A stretch of 64,000 nucleotides of DNA from Cheiracanthium punctorium. Lineage: Eukaryota > Arthropoda > Arachnida > Araneae > Cheiracanthiidae. Shown here in pieces: positions 23,824 to 34,548 of the stretch. The translations under genes were made by a program, and so were the position numbers. The notes under the pieces were generated by a model. The model was not told the DNA's origin. It was given only the letters and a program-made list of their open reading frames with translations, and made no database searches. The stretch lies in assembly GCA_038373885.1 (NCBI GenBank), contig JAWZYV010016978.1, positions 1,141,503 through 1,205,502 of the forward strand, written 5' to 3'. Numbering within the stretch: position 1 is the stretch's first letter; every line of letters begins with the position of its first letter.

Positions 23824-25559
23824 TTTTTTTAAGTCTCTGAATTTTCAGTCAAATTCCCCTCTGAAGAGGCTTGGCTTCATTAAATTTGGGATATATTTTG
23901 TGTGCTTTTGACAAAGGATCTTCTTTCATTTATATTTTTATTATGTAAGAAACTTAGATAATGAGCTTATAACTTATGATCATACTTTTAAGAAAAATTT
24001 CCCTTGAAAACAGCAGACATATCGAAAAACAGCTTAAAAAAGAAATATATATATTCACACATTTTTTTCTGAAATCTCTACTCTCTAACTAACAAGAGAG
24101 CAAAACTCCAGAAAGATTGGGTGATTAGTAGGAAAATTAAAAATAATTTTCCAAGGCGGTATGTCATGAATATGTGACTCAAAAATAGTGGAGTAGTGAA
24201 AACGATCAAAATTTGGCTGCCCATAAAATCAAAACCATTGACACCAGGACAAAAAGGAATTGCAGGACTTGTAACTACTGCAAACGGAACATTCATGACA
24301 AATTTCATGAAAATCCAAGAACGTTGTTGCCAACAATGGATTTTATTTGTTGATTTGACTTGTAATGTACACAGAATTTCATAACAAAAATGATAAAAAT
24401 GCTAATTTTTTAACCTGAAGGAATGACGGAACCGTTAATTTTATTTCATCCTAAGATAATGCATATATATAAGCTTCTTCCTGAACAAAATGTTTTTTGA
24501 TTATAGCTTTCCCTTTCAGTGAGTTTTCACTTTTAAGTGAACTCACTAAAATTTTCTCAAAAATCAATTTCTAGCATTTTTAAAAAATACAAAAAAATAT
24601 TTATCCAGTTTAGACATTTATTTCTAAAATCCTTGTACTTTAATCAACAAGGGCACAAAATTTCAAAAAGATAAATTAATTAGTGAACAAATGAGAAGAT
24701 TTTTTGTTTAGAAGTGTTGCCTTAAAATCTTGATCAAAAATTGAAATCTTCAAAAGTTTGATGAGCCATAAAACCAAAACCATTAGCGCGAGGAGCAAAA
24801 AAATTCATGGGTTTCTTACTACCACATAAGGAACATTCATGCCAAATTTTATCAAAATCCGTGATCATGGGTGTCAAAACTATATTTTTTTGGTTGATTT
24901 GATTTGGTTTGCTGAAAAATTCGGCCTTTTTCACCGTTCGCTCTGCCTCTTAAAAAATATATATTGTTCCAGGTCTAACTCCAAAAGGTTATGGATCTGG
25001 CTTGGGTAAAAAAATAAAAAAAATCCTTCTTTGGCTACAACTGCAAATAAAATTATATGTCTCAGGCTCCAGCTGAAAAGATATGGCTTTGGTTCCAATG
25101 ACAAACAGTTTTAGCTCTAACTCAAAATATTAAAAGACATTCTGTTTAAAAAGCTGAAGTTATCAGGCTCAGATGAAAAATAATATGCTTGTATAAATAT
25201 TTATATTGCTCCGACTCCGATTTAAGAAAATAAATAAGACTTTGGCATATAAAATTACATGGCTCCGGAAATCTAGCTTAAATGGCTTCAGACCTGGGCC
25301 ATACAAAGACAAAATTTTCAGGATATATCCCCCACACCTAATTTTCAACTTATGTAGCAAGATTTTAAATTTTTTTTAACTATTGCGAAAACATTTCTTT
25401 CATTTATACATCACTGCAATTCGTACCTCTCACCATCCCCACCCCCCAAAAATTTTCTGCCTACGTCCCTGTATAAATACACCGTATACATATAATGGGG
25501 ATAATACTGTAAGCAAGTGTCCATCGCCAAGGGAGATGCGTCGCCAAAGCTTACTATAT

Positions 25560-26042
25560 GTAGTAAACAATAGCGTTGCCAATCGAGATTAGCTATTCGG
25601 CAACCCTTCCGGCGGAGTTGTGTTGTTTTATGATGTCATGAGAAACTATGCTGTTCGAAGGAATTATGTGATTGGTTGAACGAATTTCAAGGAGTTTAAC
25701 TAGCAAAATAACTGAACTTGAATTCGCCGGGAATGGAAGTCGTGTCGTCTGCTGAAGTTTTGTATTTTATAATGGTTATTTTTGAAAAGTGGAATGTTTG
25801 CTTGGTTTTATAATAAATGTAGATAATTTGTGTAGAGCTGTAATGAAATCGGTTCCTTTATACGCTGAGTTGTTTCTTATTTCTTTATCAAGTGAATTGC
25901 GACAAAAATTTGAAAATGTTTGTTGCAATTTGTGAAGAATGTGTATATAGCGTGTGTTGAGGTATAGTTGTTATGCTTATTTGAATGCTTGTGATGGCTT
26001 TATTTTGTGATGAACGCACATTGTTCATGAATAAAATTAAAG
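25560..26042 (+). promoter_or_regulatory. Second promoter-like island with splice donor
   Basis: A CpG-richer patch contains GTTGCCAATCG (25576) facing CGGCAACC (25598), an inverted GTTGCC/GGCAAC pair that also includes a CCAAT box. TGATGTCATGAG (25631, CRE-like) and ATTGGTT (25671, reversed CCAAT) follow. AAAG then GTATGTGG at 26043 is a fair splice donor. It could be an alternative first exon of FoxN1/4 or the promoter of a TE gene, because it lies within the 11.7-kb insertion. No coding exon follows directly. Confidence 0.35.
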
Positions 26043-26531
26043 GTATGTGGTACTTTTACTTATTAAAATGTTTATTCCTTGCTTTATGGTACAGCGATAT
26101 ATAGTTGAGAATATTTATGGTCTTATGTTTTCATAATTATGTAAGGTTTTTAGTATGTTATGTTATTTTTTGTGAATTGGGATGAAAAAATAAAAATTTT
26201 TAAAGGTTTTAAGAGGGATGGTTAATTTTATTTGTTATATGGGTTTGCTCCTGATTTACAGAATTCCCGTACAATTTTTAGGTTTAATATGAATAAATAT
26301 GTCGGGATTTTTGAGTTGTTTGTAGATTTGATTCTATTCTGATTAATAGTGTAAATGTTGTGTGTTCTGAAGGTATTAAATTGCAAAAATCATGTGGGGG
26401 AGGAAATAGTGGGTGTATTATAGTGGTTTTCTGTTATTTATAAAGAGTGTTTTTAACATTTTATGAAAATATTTGCAGTATACTTTTCTTGAAATCACGT
26501 GCACTATTCAGGTTAAATATAATTGAATATA

Positions 26532-27155
26532 CAGGGTGGTTATTAATTAACGGGAGGTGTTCAGAGCCCTCTAGAGAGTAAAGTATTGGACGAAACCTAA
26601 CCAAATTTGATGAGTATGCATAGTAGACCATGGGATTTGGATTTCAAAAAAAAAAAAAAAGTTCCAAAATTTACCCATGGGGGCAATTTTGGCGCTGTAA
26701 AATTGCCCCAGAGGTCCCCCGATCTCAATCCTTGTGATTTTTGGTTGTGGGGATTTCTTAAAAGTGTTGTTTATCTAGGACATGTTTCTGATATCGCAAC
26801 GTTAAAGGATCAACACGTGAGGCAAATAAACTCTGATATGCTGTGAGCGGCAGTAGAAAATGTCGTGCATCGTATGCAGTTCTTGGAATTTACGAATGGT
26901 GCGCATATTGAATCAAATTTGTAAGAAAAATTGATTTTTGCTGTATTGTTTGTCAATTAACCATTCAATATTTACGCTAATACACTTTTGCAGTGCCAAA
27001 ATTGCCCCGGTGGCAAATTTTGGAACTTTTTTTTTTTTTTTTAAATCAAAATCCCATGGTCTACTATGTTTGCTCATCAAATTTGGTTAGGTTTAGTCCA
27101 ATACTTTACTCGCTAGAAGGCTCTGAACACCTCACGTTAATTAATAACCACCCTG
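26532..27155 (+). mobile_element. Internally deleted Tc1/mariner-type element
   Basis: Terminal repeats begin CAGGGTGGTTATTAATTAACG and extend about 115 bases at each end. TA flanks lie at 26530-26531 and 27156-27157. The interior keeps only the C-terminal end of a DDE transposase: the third catalytic motif is visible as RSPDLNPCDFWLWGFLKSV (26715-26770), followed by a tail ending near HRMQFLEFTNGAHIE. The first two acidic residues are gone, so it cannot move itself. Confidence 0.85.
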
Positions 27156-27239
27156 TATCTCGTCAGCTACAGTGTTATTCTTAATAATTCAATGACAAAT
27201 AACTAACAACTAATTTTTCTATTTTGTAAAATACTGCTT

Positions 27240-27497
27240 CTGCATATTGAACCAAATTTGTAAGTAAAATTGATTTTTGCTGTATTGTTTGTCAATTAAT
27301 CATTAAATATTTATGCTAATACACTTTTGCAGTGCCAAAATTGCCCCAGTGGCAAATTTTGGAACTATTTTTGGGGGGGGGGGGGAATCAAAATCCCATG
27401 GTCTACTATGCATGCTTATCAAATTTGGTTAGGTTTCCTCCAATACTTTACACACTAGAGGGCTCTGAACACCTCACGTTAATTAATAACCACCCTG
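27240..27497 (+). repeat. Second copy of the same Tc1/mariner 3' end
   Basis: The 3' end of the preceding element (about 26909-27155) recurs in direct orientation, ending AATAACCACCCTG followed by TA. It has no left terminus. It could be a tandem duplication or a second truncated insertion. A G run replaces the poly-T of the first copy. Confidence 0.85.
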
Positions 27498-28962
27498 TAT
27501 GTATTTTTGAGTTGTTTGTCTGTGTGTGGGGGGTGGGGGAGGTAGTCTGTTTATTTGAGTGTTTTTCTATTAATTTTAAACTGTTATTTTAACGTTTTAA
27601 GGGAAATTTTGCTGTATAATTGTGTGCAGAAACATTTTAGCATTTTGAATATTTTGAAGGTTATGGTTTATTTATTTTTTAACGTGCCTAGAGCTAGTGC
27701 TTTGTTTATGTACATTTTGTTTATAATTGCATTTGAAATATGTCTTACTAATGTTTTAATGTGTTTAGATAAGTATATTGTAGTTTTGGGTTTATTTTTT
27801 TCCTTATGTGTCTACATATGTTTGTTTTGTTTGGCGCAAAAAACAAGAAGCCAAGGTTAGACATTGGCGGCAAAAAAAAAGTCGCCAACTCAACCGACAC
27901 CCGCTTACGGTATTATTCCCTTATATAATGTAATAACTTCGAGGGAGAGGTGTCCGAACCCATAGGACACCCCGCCCCCCCTTCTAAGTACAGCCTTGCT
28001 TCTGACTCCGTCTACTACTTAGACCCTGTATTCAGCTCAGAATGGAATTAAAGCAGCAAAAAAAAAAAAAACAGATCAATAAAAGAACACTTTGTTTACC
28101 CTGTTCAGCAAAAGAACACCTTTTACTCCGTTCCGCAAAAGAACACCAGCTCTCTCCGTTCCGCAAAAGAGCGCTGAACAAGGTGCTCCAGCTCACTGAT
28201 CGCTGAATGCTGAACACCTTCTCCAAGCCTGATCAAAGAACTTGTTCTTTTTCAGCCAGTAGGAGATGGTTGAAAGTGTATCAAGTGAAGGCGTGTTTTA
28301 TATGGAGATATTTTAATGCTTTTAATATAATTTGACGTTGATTAAAAAAAAATTTCGATTTGTTCGTTTGACTATCATTTTTTTTTATTATTAAATTTTT
28401 TACTTTGATTGAAATTGAGTAGTTTGGCTGGAAATAATAAAAACTGACGAATTGTTTTTCTGTGAATGCATTTCGTATTGAACATATAAGAAAGTTTCTT
28501 AGCCCAGGTCCACTCTAAAATTATGGTAGGTTGGGCTAAAAGTTCTATCCCCTCCCCCCAGATAATCATAATCATCATTATCATTATTTCTCAAAATAGC
28601 TAAGATCTGCAATTACTTAGAATTTGATAAAGCTAAAATTGTGAACTTCTGTCCCCACCATCAGATACGTAGCCAAGGTGTGAACAGGAGAGGTGGGGGA
28701 AAGGGTCTGGTCCCCCAGAATTTAAATTTTTCTTCGCAAAAAAATATTAATCACGCCTTTTAATGAGAAATTTTACCTTTAAGGCATTTTCCAAAATTTA
28801 TTTTTGCAGCGATCTTGCCTGCCAGAAAATTTTGAAGCGTCAGACCTTAATGAACTGAGAACATGTTTTTGCCGTGATCACTGAACAGGGTGTTCCCGTT
28901 CTTTCTTGAGAAGAGGTTCAAAAGAACAGGATGTTAATTGCTTCCCCATCTCTACTTCAGTG

Positions 28963-30602
28963 TATTTTAGAAGCTAAACAATTAAACAGATCTATTTTTG
29001 TTTTTTAACTGGTAGTTTAAAAAAAATTCAATAAAAAACATTTAACACAAAACCGAAGGGACCAAAATATTTTTTCGTGTTAAAAGATTCGTAAAAAAAG
29101 AACAAAACTTACCATATTTTCGATGTTCTTATATTTTATATCAATTTCCTGTTAAACAACAAGTAGGTTGCATTCATTGGGATGAAAAGCAATTACAAAA
29201 AAAACTATTTTGGGGAGAAAAAATCAGTTATCTTTTTTTGAAATGTATTTTTCAGAGCCATATTGTCCACAAATTTTCAAGATCGTCCATAGTTTTATTA
29301 ATTTCTCCATTAGAATGCGCATCTAAATAACTGCGTAGACTGTTTATCACTATTTTCACTTCTGAAGTAGAGGGGACGGGAACTGCATTGTTTAATCGGT
29401 TGTCGGTCAGATTCATCGTCGGAATCAACAGAATCTTTTGGATTTTGAACAATGTCCAAAATCTCTTTGTCTGTCATAATCGGTGCTGTAGTTACATCAT
29501 TATCGAACGAAACATTCATTTATTGATATTGTTAGGCAGTCTAGTAATTCTGAGACTTTCCCAAATATTTCGTTAAATGTCGGCTCACTGTCATTCTCAG
29601 CTGATTCTTGCAATGCTAAAGAAAGTGCATTCCCACCAATCGCCATTTCTTTGATACAGATAAGAATTTTATTCATTAGGAGCTAGGGGGAGGGGGAAAG
29701 ACCTGATGGATGATGCTATTAATACTTCTAGGATGACAAAAGGTAGAAAAAACATTTCCCAGAATTTAAATAAAATTTATTTTCCACAAAAATGTTCTAG
29801 TGATTTGTCGCAAACATGCCACAGAAGATTAAAAACGAATTTTTCTTTTTCTTGTGTTTTGTTCTTTCAACACGAGTTAAACGATTTTTATTTCGTGTTG
29901 AAAGAACAAAAATGCATTAAATTGCTAATTTTGTATTCTAGACCGTTGTCTCATTCCGTGTTAAACATATTTCACTGTATATTATTTTCGACTAAAGAAA
30001 TTTAATGCATAACCTGAAAAATTCTGTTTCATACCTGCATAAAACTACAAAAGAAAGCATGACAATTTCATTATAAATATTTAAATAAGATTTACCTTTT
30101 ATTTATCAATATCTTAAAGTAATTTAACTTAAAATAAAACTAAATATGACTTAATGTAAATTAATATTAAATTATTAAAACAGAAAAAAAGGCATTAAAT
30201 CTATATTTGGAAAAAAAAAAAGTAACTCATCTATTATAGGTATCTTATCAAAATAGTTATCTTATTCTTAAATAAATAAAAAGTATGCATTTCTTTGTAA
30301 AAATAATCTGCAGTTATAGATGCATTAATAAATGTGTTATGGTTAAAATTTATTTGCTTCTGCCAGTAGTGCACACATAAAAAGAATATTTTAACTTTTT
30401 ACATTTTAGGTAACATTTTTTATGTGCGTATATGTAAAGATATTTAGTTTTTGTAAATTATAAGTCAATTATTAAAAAATACTTTAATGGTGTGTGAAAC
30501 ATGTTTGCAATTTATTGTTCTGGTGTCATTATATAAAAAATTGAAAAAACAACTGTGCCGGATTTCCGGTATCCGACAAAATCACTATCCGTTACATCCC
30601 TA
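28963..30602 (-). repeat. Right arm of the TAGGGATGTAACGGATA inverted-repeat element
   Basis: Reverse complement of the arm at 15253-15870, ending at 30602 with TATCCGTTACATCCCTA. The arm is interrupted at 29029-29977 by a pogo/Tigger relic and resumes at about 29980. The arm joins at the inner end as TATTTTAGAAGC, matching GCTTCTAAAATA on the left, so the original centre was a TA that received the Tc1. Confidence 0.7.
29029..29977 (-). mobile_element. pogo/Tigger-type relic
   Basis: The right end, in reverse complement, is CAGTGAAATATGTTTAACAC, next to TA (29978-29979). The left end CAATAAAAAACATTTAACAC is its diverged partner. On the minus strand, 29252-29519 encodes the C-terminal tail of a Tigger-like transposase in two frames: MTDKEILDIVQNPKDSVDSD and VPSTSEVKIVINSLRSYLDA. 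The CENP-B-like DNA-binding and DDE domains are missing. Tigger proteins bind their ends with a CENP-B-type domain and transpose into TA sites. Confidence 0.7.
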
Positions 30603-32168
30603 ATTTGAAGCGAAAAAAAATATTTCATGAGGCTTTAATTTTTGTGCCTACAACAGGCTTGCAAAAGTAAGTGCTTTTATAGTAGTGACTCTTGTATAAT
30701 AGTAAATGTGCATATTGTTGTTCAGTGTACAAAAATGTTCTCGGAGAAGCTATACGAAAAAAAGTTAAAAGCATTGTGATGCATGAACAACATGGGCATC
30801 ACTTCATAAAACAGCATATCAATATCAAACTGTAAATGTTCTTGCAATTGAACTAAAAAAAAAAATAATAATAAAATAAAATAAAAAAGTTTGAAATGAA
30901 TGAATTTCAAAAAACAAAAGGAAAAGTAGTTGTGATAGAAACCCTTTATTCAAAAAAATAAATAAAGCACTCTTCGATTTTTTTTTTTTTTTTTTTTTTT
31001 TTTTTCCTGGGCAGATCTGCATATTATTTACTTAAATTTTTTAACTGTATAGTTTATTATTATTGGATTTTTGCTAGTGAGTGTTAAATTCTTTTGTTTG
31101 AAAGATGGCACCATCATGCTGTGTATTACTAAATTTTAAGCTATTAATTATTTTCTTCGTTATCATTTAATTTATTGTATGTATTTTAAATACTAATTAT
31201 TTTATTCCTATTATTTTATCTCCTGTACTTTGAATCAGTACTAAAAACCTTTTTTTGCGATAGGTTTTTTTTTTTTTTTTTTAAATCTTGATTATAACCC
31301 CCAACCCAAAATGTATCTGTAGGCTTTTCAAAAAAGGAGAGATTTCTTTCAGGCCTACTTAAATTCACTTATAATTTTCTGCAAGCTGCAATTGATTTTT
31401 ATTAATTCTTTTGATAATGCAATTGATAGATTCAGGGGTGTGTCATTTATCAAAATCAAGATTTATCAAAGTTAAATTTTTCTAAAATTAAAAAAAAAAA
31501 TTTTTTAATGAAGTGCCTCATTTTTTTCTGGTGCTGCACTTATGGCGCCATGTAAATTTTTGTATGTGAAGGGATTGTCAGCTCTGGTTTATGTTCAGTA
31601 ATTTTGAAAACTTTGTACTCATTCAGTAATTATTCAGAAAAAAAAATTATTAGGAGTGAGACTTGTGCTTCTTCACTGTCTTTAATGCCATAGAATTGTA
31701 TAAATTTGTATTTGTTTAATAAAATGCTGAATTTAGATTTTAGATATTTATTATTTTACATGATTTCAAAGTTATCTTGATTTTCTTTTCATGATTCTTA
31801 CTGACTTGCCACTGCACTTTGATAATAAAAGTTGCTTATTTTTATAAATTAATACTTTTTCATAAAAAATTGAATTTTTATTGGTAATAAATATTTATTA
31901 AAGTAAACTAATTGTTAATGATTATAAACAAAATTATTGAATTTATATTATTTACAATACTGACCATTATTATTTGGCTATTCTTTCTTATTAGTATTTT
32001 TACTTATTCTTTCTTATTAGATGAAAAATACATCTGTATTTATGTACTTTGATATTTATTTGAATTTACATTATAAAGGGAATTTTAAAAAACGGTGTTC
32101 ATTATTTCATCGCATTTCTCAACTTTTTGTTTCATGGAGTTAATTGATTTCTGCAATAAACAGCTTAA

Positions 32169-32935
32169 CCCGGCAGTGCTCTCAGAGGGTATGACATACC
32201 CACGACCCTTTTGTTTCCGATGTGCCTCCCTAAGCTTTTTTTGAAAATGGATGAAACCTGGTCTAGCTGACTTTAAGGTCATAGCCTTCAAGGGGGAAAA
32301 CTTGCTTTGAAATCATTTGCATAGGTTTTCAGATATTTTTGGATATTGTCACCTTAGGTGTGTGATACCCTGCACAAGCACTTGTGCTATTGTTCTGAGC
32401 CACCCTTCTTTCATCAATGTTCCTTCCTAATCTTATGAAAATGGATGAGGCCTCTTGTAGCTGGTTTTAGAGTCGAAACCTTCAAGGGGGAAACTTATGG
32501 TCAGATTCTTCAAATAAGTATTAGAATATTGCCATGTCGGGTGTGTCATGGACAGCGTGAACTCAGAAAGTCTGTAGCTCAATATATAAGCACATTCTCA
32601 TATTTTTCTTTGATATGGCACGTTTTTGTAGTTATGACGAAGAAATGCGACATTTGAGGCATTTATTGGATACTGTGTCTATGGATGAAGACACAGTATT
32701 GATGAAGATGATGATGAAGAATATAATAGTAACCATGATTCATCCACTGAAATTGACTCAGATTTAGATGAGAAGAATTGTTATACAGGAAGAGATAAAG
32801 TAACAGTTTGGAAAAAAGAGAAATTTCGTCCTAATGTTAGAATTTCTGGGGAAAAAAAATATTATAGTGAAATGCAATTGCACTGTTCAGCTGTTGTCCG
32901 AGGTAAAATTGTCCCCAAATTTATTCATTTTTCAG
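32169..32935 (+). mobile_element. piggyBac-type relic with TTAA junction
   Basis: TTAA (32165-32168) is followed at once by CCCGGCAGTGCTCTCAG, the usual piggyBac 5' arrangement. An open frame from ATG 32615 gives MARFCSYDEEMRHLRHLLDT, shifts frame near 32690 into an acidic run (DEDDDEEYNSNHDSSTEIDS), then reads YTGRDKVTVWKKEKFRPNVR near 32782-32840. This matches the N-terminal region of piggyBac transposases. The catalytic DDD domain is absent. Between the terminus and the frame, about 190-bp subterminal direct repeats (AAAATGGATGA..CTTCAAGGGGGAAA) occur twice. No right end was found. Confidence 0.72.
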
Positions 32936-33473
32936 TTTGTTGATTTGGTGAGGTTCTACAATACTTTTTTAAAACATCAGTTATAGAGGTGCATTTTTCA
33001 GTTTTTGAATAAAAATGTATCCACTTATATTTCCTCATATTTGTTCTTTAGCTGTTTCCAGGCCTGTGCTCTTTAACAGAAACATTAATGGATTTCCCAG
33101 TCCCAGGAGCAGAATTGTAATCGGTGTTCTGCGACATAACTTTGAACAGTTGCAAATGTTCTACAGGCATTTTGTCCAAGTCTGACAGACCACGGTAAAA
33201 TGCAAATTAGGTATAAAAATTGTGCAAAAAGTGAAGAGAGAAGGCATAGCATAAAGGACATGTCGCTTTAATTACTCTGCAGAAACTATCATTTTATACA
33301 TTCTTTTTTTTTTTTAAAGATAAAATGTTCTGCAAAAATAGTGATTGTTCTGTGCGACGTACGTCACACTTTTACCCACTTTCTGCTTTTGGGTTCCCAG
33401 TTTTGCTAAACTCACTTAATGCAAAATATTTAACCTTGTTATTAAGAACAGGATTAGCAGACTTGTCATTAAC

Positions 33474-34240
33474 CAGGGCCTGATTATCGAAAAGGCTCGG
33501 GAAGCTTGAGTTTCCCCTCTGAATTTCAAGGGGGCCCCAAAAATGACAGAAAAATTGCGATAAAAATTCAAAATGTTGTTTTTAAATCTTTTAAGTTAGT
33601 GTCAAGATTTTCAATGAAGAGAAGTGGAAAGCTATTTTTAATTTTTTTCAGAAGTCTGATACTTCTTGTCGCAACATTTCTAAATTGGTTGGTTCAGTTT
33701 GTGATGTCTTTCCCCAGGACATCTGCTCCAGTTGAGAGTTTTTTTTTATTATGTGGAATATTGGGTCGGCAGAAAGGGGTAGACATTCAATATGTAATGT
33801 TAAACATCTTCTAAGTGCCAAAATTAATTCTGAACTTTCATGTTGTGATATTTATAATATCAAAAGAAACAAAGAATGCCTGGAAAAAAGCCATAAATGA
33901 AAAATATGACTAAATAAATAAAGTTTAATGTTCCAGTAAGTTAATGCTTTTAGTTTACGTAATTTCCAAAATACTGTAAAAAACTCGTTACGATGAACTA
34001 AACTATTATGAAGATTAATGAATAAAATATTTTTTTCAAAGGAAAATTTCAGATTATGGAATAATTTATTTTATCAAAGAAAATCATTCGAACTGATTAA
34101 ATCCATCAAATTTCATTTTATCGAATAATACATTTTTATCAAAGAAAATCATTAAAACTTTACTTTTCCCAAACAAAAAGGGGAGGGGTCCCGGAAATGA
34201 GACTGAGCTTACCCTCACTTCAGAGGTTAATCGGACCCTG
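33474..34240. mobile_element. 767-bp hAT-like element
   Basis: Ends are CAGGGCCTGATTATCG and GTTAATCGGACCCTG. The exact 8-base duplication TCATTAAC lies at 33466-33473 and 34241-34248. The interior has no long coding frame, so it is nonautonomous. It sits 300 bases upstream of the FoxN1/4 coding exon. Confidence 0.92.
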
Positions 34241-34528
34241 TCATTAACCTTAAAAAAAAAAAAAAAAACTTGAAGTTTTCTAAAAAATAAATATACTTTA
34301 TCAAAATAGTAAGAAAATGAAACTTTGAAGTTGAACATTTTAGGAAAATCACACAAGTGCAAATTATATGATTTCTAGGTGAAGCAAATAGCTCTAAATA
34401 TATGTAGTGGTGCTTTATTCAAGAAAGTATTTTTTTTTTTTTTCTTTTCATAATTAGCAAAGCTTTCTGTCTCAATATGTTGCTGTTTATATATATTATG
34501 TATAAAATTCTGTTTTGATTGCATGAAA

Positions 34529-34548
34529 GAACTTATTTTCTTTTACAG
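34529..34548 (+). promoter_or_regulatory. Splice acceptor of the FoxN1/4 coding exon
   Basis: A pyrimidine-rich tract TTATTTTCTTTTACAG ends at 34548, immediately before ATGGCTGAGATGG. The initiation codon is therefore the first three bases of the exon. Confidence 0.85.

Larger units (their letters stand above)
18960..24907. mobile_element. 5.9-kb long-inverted-repeat element with GGGTCATTCCACG end
   Basis: The left end is GGGTCATTCCACGTCAG. The right end is its diverged reverse complement near 24890-24907. The arms are about 1.37 kb long (18960-21340 without the nested hAT, against 23510-24907) and closely similar; both contain an identical-looking 76-codon shadow frame. Diverged second copies of the inner arm lie further in at 23100-23480 and 21340-21540. 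The loop holds a relic of the N-terminus of a transposase (22335-22860). A direct repeat of about 13 bases, GAAAAATTCRGCC, flanks the element. Confidence 0.75.
18862..24960 (+). mobile_element. Family C miniature element copy 2, split by a later insertion
   Basis: The left part (18862-18959) begins CAAGGCCGTACCC and matches the copy at 11634 up to GTGAAAAATTCAGCC. The matching continuation, CTGAAAAATTCGGCCTTTTTCACCG, resumes only at about 24908. The intervening 5.9 kb is the long-inverted-repeat element. The right terminus is diverged and no duplication is visible. Confidence 0.7.
17258..28954. mobile_element. 11.7-kb hAT-like insertion (TAGAGATRGGGAA ends)
   Basis: The left end is TAGAGATAGGGAAAAGC and the right end, in reverse complement, is TAGAGATGGGGAAGC. 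Exact 8-base flanks CTTCAGTG lie at 17250-17257 and 28955-28962. Both subterminal regions are crowded with AAGAAC(A) words (17280-17360 and 28080-28250, 28895-28930), as expected of transposase binding sites in hAT elements. No hAT transposase was seen, and most of the length comes from later insertions and unassigned DNA. It sits in the 3' terminus of the Tc1 relic. Confidence 0.75.
13042..34548 (+). other. Proposed first intron of FoxN1/4, filled with nested TEs
   Basis: The interval runs from the GTGAGT donor to the TTCTTTTACAG acceptor, about 21.5 kb. The first 2.2 kb (13042-15252) and the stretches 30603-32164 and 32940-33465 are AT-rich with no supported feature beyond homopolymers. 31430-31700 may hold a CAGGGGTGTGTCA-type element end with no partner found. 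The rest is occupied by the elements listed separately. No other host exon was recognised inside it. Confidence 0.45.

Noticed and set aside
19570..24308. Identical 76-codon hydrophobic frames at 19570-19800 (+) and 24078-24308 (-)
   Set aside because: They are the same DNA in the two inverted arms. Similarity of the frames follows from the repeat and is not evidence of a protein.
15253..30602. Single 15-kb mobile element with TAGGGATGTAACGGATA ends
   Set aside because: The outer flanks (CTAAATAC, ATTTGAAG) show no duplication and the interior is a stack of later insertions. I record arms only, since two opposed copies are equally possible.
30825..31022. Lys-rich and Phe-rich small frames around long poly-A/T tracts
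   Set aside because: Translations of homopolymers, with no domain or start context.
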